This document shows, piece by piece, positions 47,546-58,750 of a stretch of DNA of 64,000 bases (position 1 is its first letter; the number at the start of each line of letters is the position of its first letter). The notes beneath the pieces are model-generated. The model did no database searches, was not told the DNA's origin, and was given only the letters and a program-made list of their open reading frames with translations. The stretch is from Beta vulgaris subsp. vulgaris. Its lineage: Eukaryota; Streptophyta; Magnoliopsida; Caryophyllales; Amaranthaceae. The DNA lies in assembly GCF_026745355.1 (NCBI RefSeq), contig NC_079209.1, positions 20,723,571 to 20,787,570 of the forward strand, written 5' to 3'. The position numbers and the translations under genes are program-made.

Positions 47546-48020
47546 AAACTGTCAGACTATTTTTAAAAATTGCTTGTTGTAATTCGAGATTCAAAGGAAA
47601 CAAAGGAAGAAGAAGAGAATGGACGATTAGAATGGTGCAAGATACTTAAAAATAATGCTGGGTTAGAGATAAATGAAATGAACTTGTTAGAAGAATATAG
47701 GCTCAGGTTGTCGAATTTTATATTAAAATTAGACCATTTATTATAATAATTTGTGATTATTTTTTTATAATTAATACCCATTTTCAGTAGCTTTTCTCTT
47801 TCACATACCAACTTTTTCACGGGTATTGACTATTGTGGACCATTTGTTTCCCATATGCCACTATTTTTTCCATTTTCTTAAGATGTGTATCTAAAGGGTA
47901 TTGAGATAATTTAAGAAAGAGGAAGTTTATCATAAATTTTTCTTACTGTTGTTAGATTTGTCCCAATATACATATGTAATTAAAACATAACTACTTTTCT
48001 TAAAAATTGTACAAACATAT
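47546..48020. other. AT-rich spacer, no gene seen
   Basis: The minus open frame at 47563-47820 is Asn/Ser-rich with no recognisable domain. Nothing else is supported. Confidence 0.5.
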
Positions 48021-48241
48021 TACATTCGTTCATTTTTAATAGTTACACTTACACTTTCACGTATGTCGATGTACTCTTTGAGCCTTTATATATCTAATTT
48101 TGTATTTGTAAAAAAAATATAAAAGGTTGATATTCTTAAACTATATATCGAGATGAATCAAACAAGACCTCACATGATTATATTTCTCTTAATCATAAAT
48201 CACAAATGATAAAGTGTAACTATTAAAAAGGAACGGATGTA
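48021..48241. mobile_element. Stowaway-like MITE, 217 bp
   Basis: The body is 48023-48239, between TA dinucleotides. The left end CATTCGTTCATTTTTAATAG and the right end, read on the other strand, CATCCGTTCCTTTTTAATAG continue into GTTACACTT, with two mismatches in 28 bp. AT-rich interior without coding capacity. Confidence 0.85.
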
Positions 48242-48429
48242 GTAGTTAATATCAATAGTCAAAGTTATAGGTTGACAAATCTAATAAAAATAGAGCGATA
48301 AATCTTGAACAATAATCCACCAAAAATAACCCTATAAAGATGTCACCTTGATGTAAATTGGAACAAAGCCCCCATTTTTTTCCCCATAAAAGGGTCATAT
48401 CATATAACCCTAAAGAGTAAAGACTACCT

Positions 48430-49559
48430 CCATAACTATCCCGTAACACCATTTTTTTTACAATGGGTAAAACAAGAAGAAAAGAGGAATGGTTAGCTTT
48501 TCCTAACCTTTTGGGCTAGATTATACGCTAAATTTGGCTTCCTCTCTTTTTACCTTAATACAAGAAACGTATTGAAAATTACTAGCAATAAACTTGAACT
48601 CTCTAACTATTGAGTCTATATTCTTGTTTCTTTTCTCATTCTTGCGGAGTGCTTGAACTACTTCCAAAAATTATTAGTTTTGATTATTAGGTCAGAGCAT
48701 CTCCATTTCATATCTTTCAGTGCTTGCAAAATTGCATATGCCTCCGTTTGTTCTGCTGAGTTTGCAAAGATTCTAGTCGCGTTCTCCTCTCTTCAATCAG
48801 GGTTGATATTCTTCCATGCTATTGCTGCTAGCCATTGATTACTTTTCTTTTCTTTTTTCCATGAACCATCAACTATTAGAATCTGAGGAGTACTGGAGCT
48901 TTTCGTACCCATCGTCCATCTTGTCGTTGCTATTGTTTTGGTCATTTCTCTCTTTGTCCCTCATTTGCCTCATGCTATCATTATACCTTCGACTATTTTC
49001 TTTTGTGAGATCAATGATTCTATGGGGAGCCAACTTTATTCCTTTGAAGATAAGTTCATTTTTATGAAGCCAAATTCCCCATAGGGTTGATATAAACTCC
49101 CTTCTCATATCCCTTCCTTCCTCTTCTCTTTTTTTCCTGAAAAGGTTAGAGGAAGTTTATAATCCAATCTTGAATTGGTAGGTGGTTCATTCGCATTGTT
49201 GTACTCCATATTCTTTGTGTGACTTGACAATCTCTGAAGAGGTGAGAGAGGCCCTCTCTATGAAGATTACACAACATGTAGTAGGGATTCAGGTTTTTCA
49301 TGTTTTTTTTGATGAGGTTATCTGCTGTTAGCAGGACATTAACCATTAGTTTCCATAAGAAGTGTTTCCATTTTGGGAAAATGTCTGAGTTCCAGATGTA
49401 TTTCTAGAACTTTGTTTCTACTTCAGTATTATCTATCCTGTTGTTGTTGAAGGACCAATAATCTGACCTTGCTGTAAACTTTCCTGATTTTGTGAAAGAG
49501 TTTAACATGTCCAACATCCATGCTTCCCTCCCTCCTTGCTAGATTATTTGTCTTTATTC
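48430..49559 (-). pseudogene. L1-like LINE 3' region: zinc-binding and RNase H domains
   Basis: Minus-strand translation, from high to low coordinates, gives GKFTARSDYWSF, then WNSDIFPKWKHFLWKLMVN, VLLTADNLIKKNM, CNLHREGLSHLFRDCQ, and TLWGIWLHKNELIFKGIKLA. Later comes WLAAIAWKNINPD followed by SAEQTEAYAILQALKDMKW. This is the order of the zf-RVT domain (FPKW..FLWKL, LLTADNL, C..C..H..C) and the RNase H domain (EAYAILQALK with its catalytic Glu) of plant L1-like LINEs. Stops occur after ETKF, after NFL, after NINPD and after NNFWK, so the copy is dead. The upstream reverse transcriptase is missing; the MULE at 49569 sits next to its broken edge. Confidence 0.82.
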
Positions 49560-50462
49560 TAATTTCTAGGAATTTTTGATTTTTACCATCTTATAAGTAG
49601 GCTGTTTTATGCTTTATTATTTTTTGTTTTTTTTTTAAATTTTACCACCTTAAACTGTCGAACTCACTAAAAACTACCACCTAACTCGTGCTCCAACCAA
49701 GAATCCGGTGAGGGAGGGCCCACATTTGGGATTAAAAAGAAATTTCCCCCTTTTTTTTACTCACTTCCCCTGATTTCTTTCTCTTTCTTCCTTCTCCATT
49801 CTACTTTTCCTCTCTTACCTTCAATCCTCTTAAACTATTCAGATTCTTACCTTCAATTCCCTCCACCAACCTCTCTATTAGAATCATCAATTCCTATTTG
49901 ATTTTTACAAAGATTTCTTTACACTCTATCTCCTCCTCCTCACCCAAAAATTCAAAATACCAAACTCCTCTTTCTCCTCCTTTATTTCAGAACCAAAACA
50001 AGCATTATGCTAAATAACACCATAAATGCGCTAATAATTTAGGCCCAATGTACCAATAAATTCAAAAAACAAGCAATTCCCAAACTTGAAGAACAACCCT
50101 AACCTATTAAATTGGACTGGGAATACCTTTAATATTAGCAGAATCACCAATTTCTCCTTTCTTTGAGGTCCAATTTGTCAATAAAAGCTAAACCCTAACT
50201 TGATTTAGGCTTTCGTTAAAAAAATATGGGTTTTTAGAGGGATTCAAAAGGCAAATTTGGGATTCTAATGAAGACGACATGAAAAATTAGTTGTGCCCTC
50301 CTCAACAGATTCTTCGCTGGAACTAAGTTAAGGTGGTGATTTTTAACGAGTTGGAAACTTTTAGGTGGTAAAATTGAAAAAAAGAAACAAAAAACAAAAA
50401 GTGGTAAAGCATAAAAACAGCTATTTATGAGGTGTTAAAAAAAAACAAAATCCTAATTTCTA
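49560..50462. mobile_element. Mutator-like element (MULE), 885 bp, 9-bp duplication
   Basis: The body is 49569-50453, flanked by an exact 9-bp duplication TAATTTCTA (49560-49568, 50454-50462). The long imperfect inverted ends (about 100 bp) start GGAATTTTTGATTTTTACC and, on the other strand, GGATTTTGTTTTTTTTTAAC; both continue into GCTGTTTTATGCTTTA-like and AAATTTTACCACCT-like sequence. A 9-bp duplication with long inverted repeats marks the Mutator superfamily. The interior (49690-50330) is C/T-rich, has no long open frame, and could be captured host untranslated sequence. Confidence 0.87.
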
Positions 50463-50961
50463 ACTTCAACAAAACGAAATTTGTAATGGCATTATTTCTG
50501 TTCTTTTGGAGTAAGAAGCTGCTGGTTGAGTTATTGAGCTTCAACATCCACCCGTTGCGAGGGGAGAATTCATTTCATTCTGTGGTGTCTTGGACAACAA
50601 TGATGCTCAAAGAGAAAACTACAACACATCAAAAAAGTGCTCAAAAGTCCAACCAAATATAGAAATACCAAATTCTCATTTCCTCTCCTGATACTTACCC
50701 AGAACATGCCCAAAAAATACTGCCTAGAAATTACCAATACATAAGTTCCAAAATGGCTACGGAAATAGAGTTCCTTAAGTACATTAATTGCTTACATGAA
50801 TTGCAGCATGTTGGCTGTAATATAGATGTATTAAAGTATACCAATACTTTACAGAAAATTTCGATATACATACCGGAGTTCCACGGACCAATTGCTTCAT
50901 TCCCCCCCCCCCCCCCCCTTTCTTTCTCCAACTCAAATCAATGTAGCATCAAACAGTGAAG
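50463..50961. other. Unassigned; possible 3' flank of a minus-strand gene
   Basis: Mixed composition. A 17-base C-run sits at 50902-50918. The plus frame at 50753-50959 and its minus-strand counterpart have no recognisable domain. No transposon ends seen. Confidence 0.4.
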
Positions 50962-51030
50962 TTAAACATTAACATCCCACCACGAGCTACTCGTTCTTGT
51001 GTTATAAGAAGTCTGCTGCTCTTGCTGGAC
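50962..51030 (-). CDS. Possible last exon of a minus-strand gene
   Basis: On the minus strand an acceptor TGATGCTAG is followed by 22 codons (VQQEQQTSYN... ending SSSWWDVNV) and TAA. A compact polar tail with a double Trp looks like a real C-terminus, and the length is a multiple of three. It is far too short to prove coding, and its link to the exon at 55062-55177 is a guess based on strand and on the lack of transposons between them. Confidence 0.22.
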   Translation of the reverse strand, partial: VQQEQQTSYNTRTSSSWWDVNV

Positions 51031-54000
51031 CTAGCATCAACAAGGAGGTGGCAGGTTAAAGAACGATATACATATTGCACAATGTACAGTGAATACATGG
51101 AAGATACAAAAGGAAAACAGACATTCATGCCTCTTTCTTAATAAGGAGCAGTTAGCTGATATGACAAGATAAGATTATAAAAGAATAAACAACAAAAAGA
51201 GATGCACTTGAACTTGGAACCATGAGATCACAAGATGGAATTTATCCTACGTTTTCATTGCTATGGAAGGAGGTGTGATAACAGGGAGGTAGATAAGCGA
51301 TGACTTAGAAAATATATAGAGTACTTGTTCGGTTTGACATTAATAAAACATGGGAAGTAGAGTTCTATATGAAATGGAAGGATGTGGAGTTGTTTGCTTG
51401 ACATAAATATAGGAAATTGAGCTTCCAATGAAATTCTACTTCCTATGAAGATGAAGTTACTTCACTAGCACAAGTTAGTGGAACTTCCAATGGGAATTTA
51501 TACTTCCCCTGATCAGCTTGCACTTCTTAGGAAATGCAACTACATGGGAAAAGTAACTTCTTAGGAAATGTGACTTACTACATCTAATCAAATAACCATT
51601 GAGTTGTTTATATGAAAGCATCACTTACACATACTTCTCGGCAGTGCCAATTACATCATTAATAAAAAGAACTTTTTATAATTATACATTTATCTAACCA
51701 CACTTGAACACAGAGCAAGTACCAGAGAGCACAAAAAGGAACACCAAAAAAGGAGCAAATTGTTGCAGTTGCAGAATATACTTCCAATAACATTTTCGCA
51801 CATGTTAGTTTGAGGCTGAACTTATAATTATTATCATTATTCAACCTTCTATTTTTGTAGTACTTTTAATTATTCATTAATCAACCTTCTATGTCTACAG
51901 TAAACAACCTATGCCCAACATAAATCCCCTCAGACCTCCCCACTCCCTAAAAAATTGGAAACTTAAGAAAGAGGAAAAGTAGCAAAGAATCCTGCCTCCT
52001 TATCTTCCCTTAATCCTCCTATTCTCTCAATGATTTAAACCTTCAAAAATAGGCTCACCTTCAACATTCCGCCACACTGTAAAGAACTACTTTTTCCATA
52101 TCATGTGTAACCGTAATATATACCTTCAACAATCTCATTCTTTCCTAGCTCAAATAGTCATACAACACCCACACTCAGGTAGAATCCGAAGTTTTTAGCC
52201 ATACAATGACTACTAATAGCTCAAATTAAGGACTCACATATCCTACGACCTACATATATCTTGGGAAAGAATGTCAGATGCCATTGTATGTCTTGATGGT
52301 CCACTGTACGTATAATTACCAACTACTTTGAACATGTTTGTGTAATTTATAAGCATTGAATTGTTCATCTGGTATATAGCTATTGCCTATTCATTAATTA
52401 TACAGATGAAAAAATTTCTTTCCAAAATCCTTTTCTTCAACTTTTTCTTTCATTAGTTCCTGCCTCTTTATACAGTGTTCCTCCCCCAACTTGCTTGAAA
52501 CTCCAAAAATCCTCCTTTCTCCAAAATCAGGAGAAAGCAGTCCAATCTTTTCATTCCTATATGGATGATAGAACCGCCTTCGACTTATCCTCCTGTTCCC
52601 ACTTTTATCTCTTTAAATCATGAGATTGCCTCAATCTTCCCAACAAATATCGTCAACTATCAGAGTTGAGTAAATTCCATGCTTCACAAGCAAATGTTTG
52701 AACCAACTAGGGGTCTTCTAACCCTATATCTCCATGGAGTTACGTTTTCCCATAAGAAGCAGAGTTATAAACCTTTTCCCATAAAGTGGGCCAATTATTA
52801 CCAAACAACGGATCTGATATAAAATACAAATTATTTAATCAAAAGCTTTGCGGAGATGTTGATAAGGAAGCAATAAACGGCAAACAGAAGATCTGTGAAT
52901 ATGTACAGCAAAACTGTCAAACACCTATAGGTGTAACAGAGTTATAGGCCACCGCTGGGGTCTACACAACAACTTAGATCTCAGATTCCAGTCGAAACTG
53001 ATATCAGAAACTTGCACAGATTAAATTCAAGAAGGAACAAGTCATTTCCCTTTACCTTTCCTCCTGTATATTATCACCTTCTAGATTACTGAATCAGATC
53101 ACTTACAAGCATATAGCACCTTCGAGTACAATTACTAAGGCCTTAAGCACACCTCCCCCCCCCCCCCAAATAAGATACCCAATATTTCTCCGTAGAAAAA
53201 CTGTCATCTACTAAAAGTAATTTTACAAGAATCCAAAAATCAGTAGTATCCATGCTTATAATTGAGCTCACTTGTCACACAACAATAATAATAAAGAACA
53301 GTTACTCACAATAGCAATAGATAGTAATGGTAATCAATTTATAGGTAATTCATGTGAAAGAAAAAAGTAAATGTCAATGTTCATGGTAATGCTTCCTCAC
53401 CCCCCATATATCTCCTGTTCTTCATTAATTTTCATTACCATCTATTACCCCTATGGACGTGTTATTAGGTGAGAATGAAAATTTATAAAGAGAACACAAC
53501 ATTTCAGGATAAATTCAATAACCATGGGTATCGACATCAGACTTTATAAAACAATATTGCATCAAATACATTAACTTTTCCCATAATTTATCACCACCTA
53601 ATCAACATGATGTGTATAGTATAGGCTATATATGTATTGAGCCTTGCCTTTAAATCCTAACTAGTTCACAACTATTATAGAGGTTGGGAATGCAAACTGA
53701 CAATCTAACAAAACCCAGACTCAAACAAAAGTATGACCAAGCCAAAACCAAGTATTGACAATCAACACTAGATATCTTATCGATGTGTAGCAATCTTAGT
53801 TACATGGACTCTTCAATTCACCTCAAGTACCCATGTCACATTCTTTACACTCGGATGTGGACACAGCACTTGGACACTTCATTTTGGCCCAAAATCATTG
53901 AAATTTTTCATAGAATAGCTGAGTCAGACACTTGAACACGTACCCGTAGACATGGGTATACAAGTCTAGGTAACATAGGTAGCAATACATTTCATTGCCA

Positions 54001-55061
54001 AGACCTTCATTGCCAAGACCAAGCTATAACATCAAAAGAAACAGTGCAACAAAACTGAACTCTCTTTGCAATATGAAAATAGATCAAGCATGGAAACAAT
54101 TTACTACCACATCGATACTATTGCACCTTTCCTTTCAAATAAGAAAATACTATTGCACCTAACTACCTCCAATATATTGATAACTAATAGCGCAGCAATA
54201 GTTGACTTGAATCATTTTTAGGAAACTTTGATGCCCCTAGCCTCAATTATAGGTGGTCTGCTTTAAAAGATCCCAACTTCATATTATTTGGATAACACCG
54301 AACTTTGACACTTCTGAATTGCAGCATGGCATGATTTTATTGGCCCATTAATTTTTATTTTTGAATAAAAATTATTACTTCACAACAAGCTCTCTCCAAC
54401 CAGCCCATCCACCCACAAAATATTTGGTAGATAATGCATTTCAAGAAGCTAAACACACTTGATAGTAACACATCACATGAGTTCTAAGTTATTCTTCATA
54501 ATTTAAACTATCTGGAATGTCCAAAATACATTATTTTAAAACAAAGAGAAAACTTCTTTGAAACTAGATAAATTGTAGGCTTCTAGCTCTGAAACGAGTA
54601 CATTCTTTCCAAGATTCCGTTCCATAGCATAAATATTGATTAACAGACAACAGAATACTCAAATACTGCAATTCAAGTAACTCCACATTATAACCAGTGT
54701 ATTCAGTATCATAATGCAATTCACTCAAAATTGTTGCTTTATAGACAGAACCAGGAACAAAAAAAAACTGCTTAAGACCTTCGGTATATTATTTAATCAA
54801 TCTCATAACATAACTTAGTCTAAGAGAGAAAAGCAGGGAAATAGACATCCAAAAAAAGTGGCAAAACAAACAGGCATAATTCAAAAAATTCTCAGAATAG
54901 TCACATCAACATAATGCTAATAAATCCGGAGAAAAATAAACATAACAACATAATAGATGCAAAAAGAATGAAAAGTGCAAAACCCATACTTCTCTTCAAA
55001 ACTTGAATTTTTCAGCAAAAACCAAATTAGACCCACAAGAGAAAGAGATCAGCAGAATTAC
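51031..55061 (-). other. 4-kb transposon-poor stretch, possible intron-rich gene body
   Basis: No transposon ends, no tandem arrays and no long open frames, unlike the rest of the window. A minus frame at 51659-51844 holds a hydrophobic run (TICSFFGVPFCALWYLLC) that could be part of a membrane-protein exon, but no convincing splice pair was found. A 13-base C-run lies at 53155-53167. I could not assemble a gene model from it. Confidence 0.3.
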
Positions 55062-55177
55062 CAATTAGAAGCAAACCCATTTGCTAAAATCACCAATAAA
55101 TGTTGGGCAATAAACCCAGAGCAAAATTGACCAACTTTGGCAAAATGGGCATCTTCAGAACTTGCAAAAGACACCAT
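55062..55177 (-). CDS. Candidate first exon of a host gene, function unknown
   Basis: On the minus strand ATG at 55177 opens 38 codons: MVSFASSEDAHFAKVG, QFCSGFIAQHLLVILANGFA, then SN, ending in TG at a good donor (TTG|GTAATT, intron from 55061). Upstream lie a CT-rich leader of about 60 bp (TTTTTTTCTCTCTTTAGGG) and a TATA-like TTGTATATACAATCC near 55290, all typical of a plant 5' end. The predicted segment is amphipathic with a hydrophobic stretch (FIAQHLLVILANGF) that could be a membrane helix. I do not recognise the family. The rest of the gene would lie at lower coordinates. Confidence 0.42.
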
Positions 55178-55330
55178 ATTGGAACCCTAAAGAGAGAGAA
55201 AAAAAGAGAGAAAATGCGAAAAAAGAGACAGTAATGTAAAGGGAGGATATAACGAAAATTTAGGTTTAATGGGTTTGGATTGTATATACAACAGAGAATC
55301 GGAGAGACAGAGAGAGTAATGAATGAGCCA
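55178..55330 (-). promoter_or_regulatory. Putative promoter and 5' UTR of the candidate gene
   Basis: Minus strand: a CTCTCTCTGTCTCTCCGATT-type pyrimidine run, a TATA-like GTATATAC near 55290, a TTTTTTTCTCTCTTTAGGG leader, then ATG at 55177. The arrangement fits a plant core promoter, but it stands or falls with the exon. Confidence 0.3.
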
Positions 55331-56569
55331 AAATCTTTAAAAGTTCTGTTTAGGTGGGTTTTGGCAGAGGGTTTTAGAAGAAGATTTATGCTGGGTGCAG
55401 GTGCAGCTGGTCTTTAGGCTTTGGTGTGACTTCAGAGGTTCAAGACAACCTTGCACGCTTTCAGAGGCAACAGAAGAGGAGAGAGAAAGAGAGGGACAGG
55501 AAGACAGTGAGGCGAAATATTGTTGTAATTGTTGTTGTATTTGTTTTCTTTCTACTATTAAATGTACCCGATTAGTGTGTGGAACTTCTAGTACACTAGC
55601 ATTGCACCTCAGTCCTCAACTTACTGAATTTTGAATATAGATTGGGAAGTGGGAGCCCGCCTTTTATCTTGGGGAGGCGAGTACTTGGCCTACTGAGTAG
55701 TTGCCAATGGGTGGACAACTGGACATGGTAAAGTTCTATTTGTATCCGAAGATCCGATTCGAAAGATTTGAATGGTGATCCGATTAAGATATAATATAAT
55801 GACCCGAAATTCTACATTAAATTGAATTAAACTGACATTGGTTCGAAATTAATTTGACTTGATATTATCTTTGTTCTAAAAGTTACCCAAGTGAATTAAC
55901 CCAAATTTATTAAATTTGAGTTTTATCTTAATTGAACCAATCCGATTTGACCAAATTGATCCAATATCTTTATTGTACAAAGTTTATTTTTATTAGTCTT
56001 GGGTAGACAAGACCAACAAAGTTTATCTCTTCCGGTAGACCAATCTTCGTAAAGCACTATTTGCAGGGTTCCTTTAGGAGACTAGCATGACATCATTAGG
56101 ATGAGCTCTAATTTCAGTAACAATTGTCATTTAATTCCACGGTCTTCTTAATTAAGAAGTAAGGGTACATTCTCTACTTATCAAAAAAAAAAGGGTGCAT
56201 TCTCTACATATTAATTAAATAAATTTTAGTTCATAGAAATATAAGATAAGATAATACTTCTTCCTTACAATTTGAAATGTTCACAAGGGCCAATGAGAGT
56301 AGAGTGATAAAAAGGATCCCTCATCTACTAAGAGAGATGCAAAATAATATGTTGTTAAAATTGTCAACACAAGTAAAAGATAACTTCCTAAAATGGAAAA
56401 AGTTGCAAGTATTAAATAAGGTCGAAGCAATATAGGTTCAAATTAGTTTAGATAATATAATATAAGTTCAAATAAGATAATATAAGTAGAGATAAGTTGC
56501 ACTCAGGTCTAAATAAGTTCTAGACAAGTGTAATGGGTTCCAATCAAGTCTAATTGTACCAATCAAATA
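55331..56569. other. AT-rich spacer, unclassified repeats
   Basis: From 55740 to 55970 there are degenerate GATCCGATT/AACCCAAATTTATT-type repeats. From 56400 to 56570 a degenerate short repeat around TAAGTTCAAATAAG and CAAGTCTAATT appears. A short duplication, AGGGT(A/G)CATTCTCTAC, occurs at about 56162 and 56191. No gene or element ends supported. Confidence 0.45.
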
Positions 56570-57088
56570 TACTTCCCGCATCTCAAAATACTTGAAACAT
56601 TTTTGACTTTCACACTATTCACACACTCCGATTGACCGTATTTTGTGAATTCTACACCAGAAAATATATATTCATTGAGATCTTGTTTGATTTACCACGA
56701 CATTGAGCTTTAAAATATCAAATGTTTATTATCTATACAAATATATTAAAAGGCGTGCGAAAACAAGAAACTGTGTGGCGCTCTCCCTAGGGAGTTTTAG
56801 TTCGTGTAATCCATGTACACTAAAAAAATTAAGAAATTGCATAGTATAGGGTTTGATGCCGAGACCTCAAGTACATATACTAAAGTTCTAACCACTAGGC
56901 TAAGTTATATTTAGTATTATTATTGTAAACTATTCTATTAATAAATAAAAAATTTTCTTACCCGGGGCATAGCCCGGGCCTAATAACTAGTTTTTACTAA
57001 TAACGAACTAGAAATGTTAATGAATAAAGGTACACATCGACAAGCATGCTCGTAGTAATGTTTCAAATAGTATGAAACAGAGGAAATA
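56570..57088. mobile_element. Stowaway-like MITE split by a Helitron
   Basis: The body is 56572-57086 between TA dinucleotides. The left end CTTCCCGCATCTCAAAATAC and the right end, on the other strand, TTTCCTCTGTTTCATACTAT run into TTGAAACATT. The ends are imperfect, so this is an old copy. Without the 259-bp Helitron inside, the MITE would be about 256 bp. Confidence 0.7.
56732..56990 (+). mobile_element. Non-autonomous Helitron, 259 bp
   Basis: The 5' end TCTATACAAATATATTAAAA follows A (56731). The 3' end CTAG (56987-56990) is followed by T, with the hairpin CCCGGGGCATAGCCCGGG just before CCTAATAA. Insertion between A and T is textbook. On the minus strand it carries a perfect pol III box A, TAGCCTAGTGG (56892-56902), and a degenerate box B, GGTCTCGGCATC (56855-56866). 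No protein. Confidence 0.93.
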
Positions 57089-57246
57089 ATAAGTTAGCAA
57101 TATTGGATTTTGATTTCAGTTAGGAACTTAATATAAGAACATAATGAGTTTGATTTCAATAAGAAATTTAATATTTTTCAATCACTAGAAATAGTTTTTG
57201 AAAGATCCACAAACAATATCAAGAAGAGGAAAGAGAACGACAGTAA

Positions 57247-58145
57247 GTCGGGGTCAATCCCCTTTAACCATTTACTTCAACATTGTAGGTCGGGGTCAAT
57301 CTCCTGTTACCACATACGGTTAACGTAATGGCCATAATAAAAGATCGAGTTCTTAGTGTGCACACCCCTTCCCGGGTGTCCCTCGGTGGGTATATGCTCC
57401 CTACGATATTCCTTTAGTACTGGGTTAGAGGTGGTGGTTGCAAGCCTCGATCGCCTATACACCATAGGTTCTAACACTGTCTTTCCCTGCCTTGACCGAA
57501 CAACAGAAGGTCCCAAACTTCTTCTCTCCCTTTTGGATGGCAACCTCAACGGGGGATCCCTTAGATATGGGGTGGATCCTGTGGCCGAACGCTGCAAGGC
57601 TGCAACCTTCTTTGCCTCCAGATACTCTCGATCATCCGTTTCCATCCTATGCCCGCTTAGATGAACGTTATCTTGAGCTCGGACTATCAGCTTCCAGTCC
57701 ATCTTCCTTCGCTGCTCACTAACCTCTAGCTGTCTTTCTTAGGGGGCCTCTTAGATAGTTCCTAATGAATAGGCCGACTTGGACCTGGACGACCCTCCTG
57801 AGAATACCCCTTAAAAGGGTTGACAACAACTGGATCCGGGTTTACTTGAAAAAAACAACATATTGCTCTTAATTTGCTCCTGAATGACCGCAACTATCTT
57901 AGTATGAAAATTATTCAAGACGTTTCCTAGATGGGAAATAGTCACATGACGTTCAAGGTTCTCCTGAATGACAGGCTCTCGACTTCGTCCAGAAAGATTG
58001 ACAATAGTCGAAAGCCTATCCCTTCCTCATGGCGGCCTTTCATCATCTAGAGTGTCTTCTACTTGAACCTCAAAACTTTGATTGCTTGCTATATTGGATG
58101 AGTGACAGTCAGTCATTGTCGCGTCTCCCCACAGACGATACCAAA
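57247..58145 (-). pseudogene. Gypsy element leader and gag remnant
   Basis: On the minus strand this follows directly from the LTR end: TTTGGTATCGTCTGTGGGGA (primer-site region), then ATG near 58117 and a broken frame with many stops. An open stretch at 57307-57702 is rich in Arg/Ser/Pro (MDWKLIVRAQ..., RDPPLRLPSKRERRS), composition like the N-terminal part of plant gypsy gag. No capsid core, zinc knuckle or pol was found. The element is truncated at about 57200. Confidence 0.6.
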
Positions 58146-58750
58146 TGTTACGTAGTGTTTGACTAGTAAATATACTGCTACTTCACAACATGTTCTTCAA
58201 TGCAGACTTGTGCAACAATATCCTGGTCAAAGGATCCCGAAACTGAGCTTCGTTCTCGAACATGCAAAAAGGGACCCACCCTGGAGGTTTAGGTGGTGGC
58301 TCCCCCTCCGAATCTTAAGTCAGGTATCAGGAGTAACAAGGAAAGTTTAGAGAGAAAAAGTAGAGAAAGAGAATTATGATAGAGTAATAGTACACTGCCC
58401 TGAAAAATGTACCTTTCTCCTGATTTCAAGGACTATTTATAGTGTTTGGAACAATAGTTGTACCCTGAGATCACCCTAATTTAAAGGCACCTGATTGGCT
58501 AAGCAATAGGAGCATGCCACGTGGTAAGCAATGATTAGGAAGTATACATCATCCAATCATATGCCAAGGCTCTTTGATATCCTGGGCCTGAGTGTGTACC
58601 AAACAAAGGAGATTAGATGGTACTTTTCCTGAATAAGGATATGTACTTCGGCTACTCACATTTAGCCTGTTATTTTTTATTACAAGCAGGAGACATGTGG
58701 GCATTTCGGATGAGTCCACGTGTCCAGTGGAGAGCCATTGATTTCCATGT
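58146..58750 (-). mobile_element. Gypsy-type LTR (minus strand)
   Basis: On the minus strand it ends CAAACACTACGTAACA at 58146, just before the primer-site region. It has a TATA box in CACTATAAATAGTCC (about 58431-58445), pyrimidine-rich CTCTTTCTCTAC downstream and GC-rich sequence near the end, the usual LTR promoter layout. The outer end is not sharp (about 58750), and no partner LTR is in the window. Confidence 0.65.

Noticed and set aside
55395..55634. 79-codon plus-strand frame upstream of the candidate gene
   Set aside because: Composition reflects a GA-rich purine tract (EEEREREGQEDSE) and a TTG-rich run. No domain and no splice or promoter support.
57356..57722. Plus-strand open frames of 102 and 76 codons
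   Set aside because: They are antisense shadows of the gypsy gag-like remnant on the minus strand.
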